From the NCBI RefSeq assembly GCF_000382425.1, contig NZ_KB908291.1:434001-498000 (forward strand): 64,000 nucleotides of DNA, given 5' to 3'. The notes under the pieces were generated by a model. The model did not search any database, had not been told where the DNA came from, and saw nothing but the letters and a program-made list of their open reading frames with translations. Positions within the stretch are counted from its first letter, which is position 1. Every line of letters starts with the position of its first letter. Positions 32,271-39,887 of the stretch are shown one piece after another. Both the position numbers and the translations under genes were made by a program. Source of the DNA: Empedobacter brevis NBRC 14943 = ATCC 43319. GTDB taxonomy: Bacteria > Bacteroidota > Bacteroidia > Flavobacteriales > Weeksellaceae.

Positions 32271-32804
32271 ATGAAAAAAACACTACTCTTTACTTTATTC
32301 ATTCTTTCAACTAAATTCACATTAGCTCAAACCTCTTTAGAAAATAAATATAAAGTTGAATTAGGGCTTCAGGGCATTTCTATCGGAACAGAAATTCCAA
32401 TTAACAATGTCTTTCTATCTGATATTAATTTAGGTTGGGGAGGTATTAATGATTTCTCTGAATCCGGAGTTTCTTACGAATGGTCTCAAAAGTCTAACAG
32501 CCTCTTCATAAGAGGTCAGATCAGGTATTATTTTAACAGAGAACGTAGATTGAAAAAAGGACATTCTTTAAAAAACAATGCGGGAACTTTTATTGCTTTG
32601 CAAACCAAGTACTACTTCAAAGGCATAGAAGCATATAATATTGGGAAATATTGGTTAAATGAGTTACAATTCGGACAGCAATTACCTCTTAGCAATCATT
32701 TCATTTTCAGATATCATTTAGGAATTGGAAATGCGAGCGATTTAGATTATTACAACAATAAAATTTATCCTACTTTGGGATTTGCATTTGGTTATACATT
32801 ATAA
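32271..32804 (+). CDS. small outer-membrane beta-barrel-like protein
   Basis: A signal peptide (MKKTLLFTLFILSTKFTLAQ) precedes about 157 residues of alternating polar and aromatic residues ending FAFGYTL, the strand-and-terminal-aromatic signature of outer-membrane beta barrels. SLFIRGQIRYYF and TYYFKGIEAYN-like strands support this. No family is identified. It stands alone with its own AT-rich upstream region, outside the attC-like array. Confidence 0.65.
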   Translation: MKKTLLFTLFILSTKFTLAQTSLENKYKVELGLQGISIGTEIPINNVFLSDINLGWGGINDFSESGVSYEWSQKSNSLFIRGQIRYYFNRERRLKKGHSLKNNAGTFIALQTKYYFKGIEAYNIGKYWLNELQFGQQLPLSNHFIFRYHLGIGNASDLDYYNNKIYPTLGFAFGYTL

Positions 32805-32970
32805 AAAATGCAATTATATTTCAATAAAAACAATGTATTACGGACTTCCGTAAGGTAAAATCATTCATAATTCATTATTTTTTGAGTTATCGAATATTGA
32901 TTGTATAATACCGTTAGACAAACACTTACACTAAACATTTGATTAAAATAATTTTTTAAACCAAAAAAAT

Positions 32971-33429
32971 ATGAAGAATTTTATTAAACTAAGCTTATTA
33001 TCTTGTTGTTTCATGTTTTCATCGTGTAATAATGATGATAACAGCTCTATTAAAAATCAATCTGATACTATTGAAAATGATATTATAGGAAAATGGATTC
33101 CTTATGAAGTAAAAGTAAACAATAATAGTACAAAGTACGACGACCACGAAAGTTGTGGTTTTGACTATTTACAGTTCAACAAAGATTTGACTTATAAATA
33201 CGTAGATATTTTTGATTGTAAAGAAGAAGTTGAAAATGGTACTTATGTTATAAATGCCAAAGAAAATAAAATCATCGTAAAAGTTGGTGTACTAAGCCGG
33301 GAAGGATTTGTTAGAATATTTACTGCCCCTAAAAAAGTTTTATCTGTCGAATTTATTTATGATTATGATGAAGATGGCAAAGATGACAGTGTCGTAACGT
33401 TATACAATTACGAATCAACAAATAATTGA
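32971..33429 (+). CDS. lipocalin-like lipoprotein
   Basis: A 152-residue protein with lipobox SLLSCCFMFSSC and an acidic linker (NNDDNSS), then a domain beginning IIGKWIPYEVKVNN with a later GTYVINAKENKIIVKV, the layout of the lipocalin-like domain found in many Bacteroidota lipoproteins. Ligand unknown. It is followed by a short palindrome GCCCACGGTTTAAACCATGGGC at 33492-33513. Confidence 0.65.
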   Translation: MKNFIKLSLLSCCFMFSSCNNDDNSSIKNQSDTIENDIIGKWIPYEVKVNNNSTKYDDHESCGFDYLQFNKDLTYKYVDIFDCKEEVENGTYVINAKENKIIVKVGVLSREGFVRIFTAPKKVLSVEFIYDYDEDGKDDSVVTLYNYESTNN

Positions 33430-33491
33430 AACAACGTTCTGTGTACAATGAAAATAGTACGTGTGGCACAAGTAAAAACATTTACAATTTC

Positions 33492-33513
33492 GCCCACGGT
33501 TTAAACCATGGGC
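33492..33513. repeat. short palindrome CCCAYGGTTTAAACCRTGGG
   Basis: GCCCACGGTTTAAACCATGGGC: one of a set of near-identical palindromes in this window (about 12959, 17272, 24071, 27851, 30707, 47485, 53718). It lies between two convergent genes and could act as a weak terminator. Confidence 0.6.
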
Positions 33514-33532
33514 TAAATGTTTGCATGAAAGT

Positions 33533-34231
33533 TTATTTTTTAACTGCTGCTTTACCAAATGTTTCAGAAATAAGCTGATGAATTTCCGCTTTTATCCGTT
33601 CTCTCCCCTCTTCTTCGTTAATGTCGATACCGCAAAACAAACTTCCGTTCGATTTCGCATGCAATGTGATATAATAAATGCCCCCGACAAGCAGTGCCAG
33701 TCGTGCTCTCAGGTCAACCGTTGTGTTGGTAAAATCAGGCAGTATCGCAGAAAACAACTGCTCGCCCATTTCTTCCCTTTTATCGGCCAGCTCCCGCAGC
33801 ACTTTATTTTTCTCTCCCAATTCCCAATGGATAATTTTTTGCAGCGCTTTGTCTTTGTATAACGTATCAAACTGGTTTTGCAATATCGTTTCAATTTCCT
33901 TTTTACCAATAGTTTCAGGGTGTTTCAGCAAATCGTCAATAAAACTTTTCGAGGTCGATTTCCAAAAATCTTTCTGCCGGATATATTCCTCAATCAGGTT
34001 GTCTACCCCTCCGAAGTACGTCCAGACCAGCTTTTTATCCACTCCGGCGGCCAGTGCAATATTGGGAGCCGTAAGCCCCGGGTATCCTTTCTTTTGAATC
34101 ACCTTGCCAACGGCGGCTATCATTCTGGCCATTGTACGCGACTTGTCCCGTAAAGGCCCTGATGTCGCTTTTCTTACTTTAGGAACAGGTTGCGCTGTAT
34201 CTTCTGTTTCGGTTTTTTTCTTTCTTCCCAT
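33533..34231 (-). CDS. TetR-family transcription regulator
   Basis: A 232-residue protein with a Lys/Thr-rich start and a TetR helix-turn-helix (residues about 36-80: MARMIAAVGKVIQKKGYPGLTAPNIALAAGVDKKLVWTYFG). The C-terminal part is an all-helical ligand domain. The gene begins 23 bases downstream of the alpha-oxoamine synthase gene on the same strand, so the two are probably co-transcribed and the regulator may control the pair. Confidence 0.82.
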   Translation of the reverse strand: MGRKKKTETEDTAQPVPKVRKATSGPLRDKSRTMARMIAAVGKVIQKKGYPGLTAPNIALAAGVDKKLVWTYFGGVDNLIEEYIRQKDFWKSTSKSFIDDLLKHPETIGKKEIETILQNQFDTLYKDKALQKIIHWELGEKNKVLRELADKREEMGEQLFSAILPDFTNTTVDLRARLALLVGGIYYITLHAKSNGSLFCGIDINEEEGRERIKAEIHQLISETFGKAAVKK

Positions 34232-34254
34232 TTTTATGGCGGCTTTTGCAATGC

Positions 34255-35514
34255 CTATGCAATTTGCAATTTTTTACTGACATTTTCAAATACATTTAAG
34301 GCTTTATCCAGGTGTTCTTTTGTGTGTGTAGCCATAAGACTCATTCTGATACGTGAATCTTTTAAAGATACAGCCGGATACATGATAGGATTAGTATAAA
34401 TGCCATTTTCCAGCAGCATTTTTCCAGCAAGACTATTTTTATAAACATCACCAATCTTTACAGGGATAATAGCCGATTTGGTATCACCGATTTCCAGACC
34501 AATATCCAAAAGTCCTTTTTTATAATACGTAATATTTTCCCATAATTGCTTTTGCCACTGTGGCTCTTCATCTATCAATTCAATGGCTTTGGTTACACCG
34601 GCAATAGCTGGTGTTACTGCAGCTGAAAAAGCATACTGACGCGACTGAAACTGCAGATACGAAATCAGCTCAGGATTATTGGCAACAAGGTAACCGCCAA
34701 CATTTCCAAAGGTTTTGCTGAAGGTACCGGTTATGATATCGACTTTATCCAATACATCAAAATATTCCATAGCTCCTCTGCCTGTTTCACCAATGACGCC
34801 GATGCCATGTGCATCGTCTACTAGTAATACACCATCATATTTATGTGTTATATCTAAAATTTCTTTCAATTTTGCTATGTCGCCATCCTGCGAATACACA
34901 CCGTCAATAATCACCATTTTGGTTCTGTATGTATCTTTTGACGAGGCGAGAATACGTTCCAGTGCCTCTATATTATTATGTAAAAAACGTTTAACAGTAG
35001 TTCCTGTAATTCCTTCGTAGACACTTGCATGAACTGCCATATCTACAATAGCTATGTCTTCTTTCTTTAATAAACAAAGTAATGACGCACTATTGGAAGT
35101 ATATCCTGTGGTGTAGACAATAGAAGAACCTTTGGCGCGTTTAAAAAATACTGAAATTTTATCTTCAAGTTCCTGGTGATAATCGAAATAGCCACCTATA
35201 AGCGGTGATGCCCCGGCACCTGTTCCATACTTTTCTATTCCTGCAATAACAGCTTTTTTAACCTCCGGGTGCTGAGTAAACCCTAAGTAATCATTACATA
35301 CAAAGCTGATGTAGTTTCCTTTTTTTATATAACCGTCTTCTGCCAGTCCTATCTCCGGGCCACAGCCCGAGGTGGCCAGTAAACGGTAGTTCATAAATTC
35401 ATTTTCACTCAGATAATTCAGGTAGCCTTCATGGGCTTTTGCTCTTTCGTAAATATTAAGATTCGGAATATTTTCAAAATCTTTAAAACTTGCAGTAGTA
35501 AAGTCTGTTTTCAT
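34255..35514 (-). CDS. alpha-oxoamine synthase (KBL/SPT/BioF-like aminotransferase)
   Basis: A 419-residue PLP enzyme of fold type I: NDYLGFTQHPEV, GTGAGASPLIGGYFDYHQELE, VDDAHGIGVIGETGRG and the PLP lysine in TGTFSKTFGNVGGY (Lys267). Members condense an amino acid with an acyl-CoA, releasing CO2 (KBL: glycine and acetyl-CoA; SPT: serine and palmitoyl-CoA; BioF). The sequence does not let me choose the substrate. Bacteroidota use serine palmitoyltransferase and related enzymes for sphingolipids and sulfonolipids, so a lipid role is possible. It is separated from the RiPP operon by a strong terminator at 35620. Confidence 0.85.
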   Translation of the reverse strand: MKTDFTTASFKDFENIPNLNIYERAKAHEGYLNYLSENEFMNYRLLATSGCGPEIGLAEDGYIKKGNYISFVCNDYLGFTQHPEVKKAVIAGIEKYGTGAGASPLIGGYFDYHQELEDKISVFFKRAKGSSIVYTTGYTSNSASLLCLLKKEDIAIVDMAVHASVYEGITGTTVKRFLHNNIEALERILASSKDTYRTKMVIIDGVYSQDGDIAKLKEILDITHKYDGVLLVDDAHGIGVIGETGRGAMEYFDVLDKVDIITGTFSKTFGNVGGYLVANNPELISYLQFQSRQYAFSAAVTPAIAGVTKAIELIDEEPQWQKQLWENITYYKKGLLDIGLEIGDTKSAIIPVKIGDVYKNSLAGKMLLENGIYTNPIMYPAVSLKDSRIRMSLMATHTKEHLDKALNVFENVSKKLQIA

Positions 35515-35619
35515 ATGTAGTGTATTTTATAAATGGAATATAGTTAAATTTATAAAATATTCTCTGAAAAGAGAAATACAAAAACATCTATATTTATAGA
35601 AAATCAGTTTTAAATAGAT

Positions 35620-35657
35620 AAAAAATGTGGTATTTATTAAATAAATACCACATTTTT
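35620..35657. terminator. bidirectional intrinsic terminator
   Basis: AAAAAATGTGGTATTTATT and its mirror AAATAAATACCACATTTTTT form a long perfect hairpin with A and T flanks. It ends the minus-strand RiPP operon 22 bases after the last gene, so the oxoamine synthase has its own promoter. Confidence 0.8.
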
Positions 35658-35679
35658 TATCTTTAAAAAGAGAAATATG

Positions 35680-36033
35680 CTATTTGGATTCATCTTTAAT
35701 AGCCGATGTATCTATTACTATAATTTCAGGTTTTTTAGTTCCGGTTTCAACTATTTGAATCGATTTAGAAGTTGAATTATTATCGTATTTCGTTCTATTT
35801 CTGGATTGAGTTGTTACCACTACTTCATCTTCTGTAAAGTCATAATTTATATTATATCCTTCAGAACCTTTTTTATAATTTAGACTATTATCTACTACTA
35901 CCATGTAATTAGACGTTGAATCAGAAACTGCATGGTGATTTGGTACATTGCTCGAGCTACTTTGTGCAAATGCACAAATTGAAAAGAATAGCATATTTAA
36001 GATTACTACTGTTTTTAAAAAAGTCTTTTCCAT
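35680..36033 (-). CDS. 117-residue secreted hypothetical protein in the RiPP operon
   Basis: A signal peptide (TFLKTVVILNMLFFSICAFAQ) precedes a polar, Ser/Asn/Thr-rich mature chain without recognised domain (TTQSRNRTKYDNNSTSKSIQIVETG). It follows the ABC exporter by 30 bases and is last before the terminator, so it is part of the operon. It might be a periplasmic helper or self-protection protein; no sequence motif shows this. Confidence 0.6.
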   Translation of the reverse strand: MEKTFLKTVVILNMLFFSICAFAQSSSSNVPNHHAVSDSTSNYMVVVDNSLNYKKGSEGYNINYDFTEDEVVVTTQSRNRTKYDNNSTSKSIQIVETGTKKPEIIVIDTSAIKDESK

Positions 36034-36063
36034 AACATGTTTTTTTATAAATTTATACTGATT

Positions 36064-38262
36064 TTATGCTCCTAATTCTAATTGATTTTTGATCAGATTA
36101 AAATACTCACGCCTGATATCCACTAAGGATTCATGGTTACCCCGCTCAATTAACTGACCGTGTTTCAGTACAAGTATCTGATCTGCATTTTTTACAGTGG
36201 ATAGACGATGAGCTACAACAACTACAGTTTTACCTTTGAAAAAGGATTGCAGGTTGTCATAAATAATTTTTTCATTTTCCGCATCCAGAGCTGAAGTAGC
36301 TTCATCAAAGAAGATATAATGCGGATTTTTATAAACAGCCCTGGCAATAAGTATCCGTTGCTTTTGTCCTCCTGAAATCCCGTTTCCCGCTGCTCCTATT
36401 TTGGTATTGTAGCCTAAAGGCAGGCTATTGACAAAGGATTGAATGTTTGCCACTTTTACCGCATGGTCCAATTTATCATAATCAATCTCTTCATCTCCTG
36501 TTGCAATATTACGTTCTATGGTATCGGAAAAGATATAACCATCCTGCATAACCACACCACAGTTTTTTCGTATACTATTTGGTGAGAGATGCATTATATT
36601 ATCTCCGTTAAAAGTTATTGTTCCTTCGGAAGGTTCATAAAATTTCAGAAGCAATTTTAACAAGGTCGTTTTTCCGCTTCCGCTGGCGCCTACAATTGCT
36701 GTTGTTTTTCCTTCCGGAATGAAAAAGTTTATATTTCGTAAAACAGCTGGTGACTGCGGACCATCATAATGAAAAGTTACTTTGTTTATACCAATACCTC
36801 TCTGGTCATTACTCAAGCCTGATACGTTTAAATTTAAAGGAAGCAGCTGTCGGGCTTCTTCTTCCGGGTGATTTTGTACTTCATCTAGTCTTGATAAACT
36901 GAGTTTGGCATCTTGTAGTGAGCGGAAAAAAGAAATTAGTTGATTAATAGGAGAATTCAGCTGTCCGATGATATAAGATACACTTAACAGAGCACCGAGT
37001 GTCATGCTTCCGTTAATTACAAAGTAAGCTGCCAGGAAAGTAACAATGATATTTTTAAGCTGATTCAGAAACTCAAAACCTGCCAGCTGTATTTGATCGA
37101 TTTTCAGAATGCGTGAATTGGTCGCAAACAGTCGCAGCTGTATATTTTCCCATTCCTTGCGTTTGAAGTCTTCAAACTGATTTAATTTCATTTCTGAAAC
37201 GCCATTAATAATCTCATATATAGATTCCTGATTTTCACTTCGTTGCTGGAATTTAAAATAATCTAATATTTTACGCCTTTCGAGCCAGAACAATGACCAT
37301 AGAACAGAAATAACCGTCAACACAATATACACCATTAAAATTCGGTAGTCATAATGCCAAAGGACAATAAAAAAAACGGAAAAAGTTAGTATTGAAAATA
37401 ATGTAAGCAAGCTTTGTGAGGTTAAAAAACTCTCAATCCTTTCATGATCCTGAATTCTCTGGTTAAAATCTCCCATCAGTTTGGTGTCAAAAAACTTTAT
37501 AGGAAGCTTAAGCAATCGTTTAAGAAAGTTAGAGATAATCTCAATATTCACTTTAGTTCCTACGGCAAGAGTAATCCAGTTTCTGAAAACATTTATGACG
37601 ATGGTCCCGATAAAAAACGCCAGTTGTGCAAGCAAAACAAGCACCACCATATTGAGGTTATTTTTTGAAATTCCGTCATCTACCAGCATCTGGGTCAGAA
37701 TAGGAAAAGCCAGCGTGATAAGTGTTCCAAACAACAAAAGACCAAATAGTTTTGTGATTTGTCTTTTGTGGGGTACCAAATAACCGGAAAGGTATTTTAA
37801 TGAAAGCGATTTTTCTTTTTCAAATTCAAATTCAAGGAACTTTTCAGTTGCTTCTAAAAATAATATGATTCCGGATTGGTCGTCAGACTTCCAGTATTCT
37901 TCAAATTTCTTTTTCGATAATTTAATGCGGCCATGCCCGGGATCGTAAATGGTATAAGTACGCTTGCCGGTTAACCGGTTTTTACTTATTCTTTTGAGTA
38001 CCACAAAATGATTCTGATTCCAGTGCAGTATACACGGAAGAAAGTCTTTATCTATATCTTCGATGGTTATTTTGGAAGCAAGTGTTCTGAATCCGATTGA
38101 CTCTGCTGCTTCTGATATTCCAAGCAAGGATACTCCTTCTCGTGTTAAAAAACATTTTTCCCTCAAAAATTCGACACTAACAGTTTTGCCATGATAGGAA
38201 CAAATCATGGATAAACATGCCGGACCGCAATCCATTTGGTCTTTTTGGGGTACAAAAATCAT
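36064..38262 (-). CDS. C39-peptidase-containing ABC exporter (PCAT) for a GG-leader peptide
   Basis: A 732-residue protein in three parts. An N-terminal C39 peptidase carries QMDCGPACL (Cys12), WNQNHFVVLKRI (His) and YDPGHG (Asp). The transmembrane domain has about six helices (residues 160-450). The C-terminal ATPase has GASGSGKTTL (Walker A), ISGGQKQRILIARA (signature), IFFDEATSALD (Walker B) and VVVAHRLS (His loop). Such transporters cut leaders after a double glycine and export the core peptide. It starts directly after the maturase gene (one base apart, 38262/38263), so the pair is tightly coupled; the precursor at 39635 has LKGG in its leader. Confidence 0.92.
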   Translation of the reverse strand: MIFVPQKDQMDCGPACLSMICSYHGKTVSVEFLREKCFLTREGVSLLGISEAAESIGFRTLASKITIEDIDKDFLPCILHWNQNHFVVLKRISKNRLTGKRTYTIYDPGHGRIKLSKKKFEEYWKSDDQSGIILFLEATEKFLEFEFEKEKSLSLKYLSGYLVPHKRQITKLFGLLLFGTLITLAFPILTQMLVDDGISKNNLNMVVLVLLAQLAFFIGTIVINVFRNWITLAVGTKVNIEIISNFLKRLLKLPIKFFDTKLMGDFNQRIQDHERIESFLTSQSLLTLFSILTFSVFFIVLWHYDYRILMVYIVLTVISVLWSLFWLERRKILDYFKFQQRSENQESIYEIINGVSEMKLNQFEDFKRKEWENIQLRLFATNSRILKIDQIQLAGFEFLNQLKNIIVTFLAAYFVINGSMTLGALLSVSYIIGQLNSPINQLISFFRSLQDAKLSLSRLDEVQNHPEEEARQLLPLNLNVSGLSNDQRGIGINKVTFHYDGPQSPAVLRNINFFIPEGKTTAIVGASGSGKTTLLKLLLKFYEPSEGTITFNGDNIMHLSPNSIRKNCGVVMQDGYIFSDTIERNIATGDEEIDYDKLDHAVKVANIQSFVNSLPLGYNTKIGAAGNGISGGQKQRILIARAVYKNPHYIFFDEATSALDAENEKIIYDNLQSFFKGKTVVVVAHRLSTVKNADQILVLKHGQLIERGNHESLVDIRREYFNLIKNQLELGA

Positions 38263-39564
38263 TTAAACCGCTTTAGTTTGTTCGTCAATAAACATATTCA
38301 ATATTACCTCTTTTTTACTTTCTTCGTCAAAATTATGCACACAATAATCCCGTCCTACATTTTCAACAATCATTTGACTACATCCGCCGCCACATATAGG
38401 AAGTATGCTGCATTCCAAGCAAGGTTTGTTTGTCATTTTGGGAATTAATCTTTTGTTGTGCTGCTCGTTCCAGATTATTTCACCTTTCTCATTCAGAACT
38501 CCTTCTTTATTGGCTTGGTTAAAATCGCGTGCATTACACTTGTAAACATCTGCATTATAATTTATAACAGACTGATGAACTTTATCGGCATAGCAAGAGT
38601 TCCTAACCGTATCTGCTAATACCGAACTTCTGTGAATGATTCCTTTTGAGGTAGCATATTCTCTGAAATTGACCACCATATCCGCAAGATCTTTGCTGTT
38701 GGTTTCCTGGAAAACCTTCTGCATAGACAGTGATATCCATCTTTTATCATCCATGCTCAACTCATCAAGATCATCAATTACCTCTTCGAGATCAACCAGA
38801 TTTTCTTTCGTATAGTTGATACGTAAAGTTACAACAAGCTGATTTCTTGCTAATTTTTTTATATTATCAATAATAGCATCATAGGAACCTCTGGACTTTG
38901 AAACGAATCGCACCAGGTCGTGCTTCGACTTATTACCGTCTAATGTTATTTGAAACCCGGCAACGTTATATTGCTTCAAATCGGCAATCATATCGTCGTT
39001 TATCAAAAGACCGTTCGATGTAATAGCAATTTCCAGTCTTTTGTTATACCGGTCTGTTATCTGTTTGGCTTTCGCCATCAGTATACTCATTTTATTGTAG
39101 AACAAAAGAGGTTCGCCTCCAAAAAAGGACAATACAATTGCTTTCATTTGCGGATTGGCAATAAAGATATTTTCAATCATCCGTAAGATTTTATCTATGG
39201 TTTCATCTGAAATCTGCGATTTCTTTTCATGTTTTTCATAACAGTACCAACAACTGAAATTACAATTCATGGTCGGGTTAATGATCAGGTGGTAGTATTG
39301 GTCCTGATTATCTATGGTGTCAATAAGATCCCGCATTTTCTGAAGCTCATCAACTTCATCTTCAAGTATAAAGCCAAACTCAGTAAGTGCATTATAAAAA
39401 TCCTCGTGTACCTCTTTCAATGTATCGAAATCCTGTTTTTCACGAATGCTTTTAATCAAATCGTATAAAAAGGGATCGAGAAGTAAAAAACGATTAGTAA
39501 AGGAGTTATGATAAATAATACCTTCATCATAATTCACTGCTGTATTAAATTTACTTAGTTTCAT
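38263..39564 (-). CDS. radical SAM/SPASM peptide maturase
   Basis: A 433-residue enzyme: CxxxCxxC in MNCNFSCWYCYEKH (Cys101, 105, 108) binds the radical-SAM 4Fe-4S cluster, followed by FFGGEPLLFY. The C-terminal SPASM domain carries auxiliary-cluster cysteines in NSCYADK, VYKCNARDF, NKPCLECSILPICGGGCSQM and DYCVHNF. The N-terminal 90 residues probably bind the precursor leader. SPASM maturases create thioether or C-C crosslinks in ribosomal peptides; the precursor next door has three Cys in CACSC, so thioether formation is plausible. Immediately followed by the PCAT exporter gene. Confidence 0.9.
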   Translation of the reverse strand: MKLSKFNTAVNYDEGIIYHNSFTNRFLLLDPFLYDLIKSIREKQDFDTLKEVHEDFYNALTEFGFILEDEVDELQKMRDLIDTIDNQDQYYHLIINPTMNCNFSCWYCYEKHEKKSQISDETIDKILRMIENIFIANPQMKAIVLSFFGGEPLLFYNKMSILMAKAKQITDRYNKRLEIAITSNGLLINDDMIADLKQYNVAGFQITLDGNKSKHDLVRFVSKSRGSYDAIIDNIKKLARNQLVVTLRINYTKENLVDLEEVIDDLDELSMDDKRWISLSMQKVFQETNSKDLADMVVNFREYATSKGIIHRSSVLADTVRNSCYADKVHQSVINYNADVYKCNARDFNQANKEGVLNEKGEIIWNEQHNKRLIPKMTNKPCLECSILPICGGGCSQMIVENVGRDYCVHNFDEESKKEVILNMFIDEQTKAV

Positions 39565-39634
39565 AATAGGTTTGGAATTTAAGGGCTATTTTAGAATTAA
39601 AACAGCCCTTGGTTAAACATTTGATTACAGTAAA

Positions 39635-39829
39635 CTATTTTATTACAACAGTTCCTGAATCGCATGAACATGCACAAGTATGACCTGCTACGTCCACGTT
39701 TACGTTTTTGGCCACATCTGGTGCAACTGATGCTCCAAATGCTGAAAAACCACCTTTTAACTGCCCTTTCTCAGACTGCGTTAAAGGTTTCAGGGTTTTC
39801 CCCAACTGATTTAGATTCTTGTTTTTCAT
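39635..39829 (-). CDS. RiPP precursor peptide with GG leader and CACSC core
   Basis: A 64-residue peptide. The leader (residues 1-27) ends SEKGQLKGG, matching the GG-type leader of Bacteroidota natural-product precursors. The core would be FSAFGASVAP...VNVDVAGHTCACSCDSGTVVIK (residues 28-64), with Cys52, Cys54 and Cys56 separated by single residues. The alternating Cys pattern suits crosslinking by the radical SAM/SPASM enzyme encoded 70 bases downstream, and the GG suits the C39 exporter. I see only one precursor gene in the cluster. Confidence 0.85.
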   Translation of the reverse strand: MKNKNLNQLGKTLKPLTQSEKGQLKGGFSAFGASVAPDVAKNVNVDVAGHTCACSCDSGTVVIK

Positions 39830-39887
39830 AATCTAATCGCGTATTTATGGTTGTGCTTACTCTTTACAGGATTTTCAGCAGCCTCCT

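Noticed and set aside
33521-34399. Plus-strand open frames opposite the TetR gene
   Set aside because: They lack protein-like composition and lie entirely antisense to a clear TetR gene.
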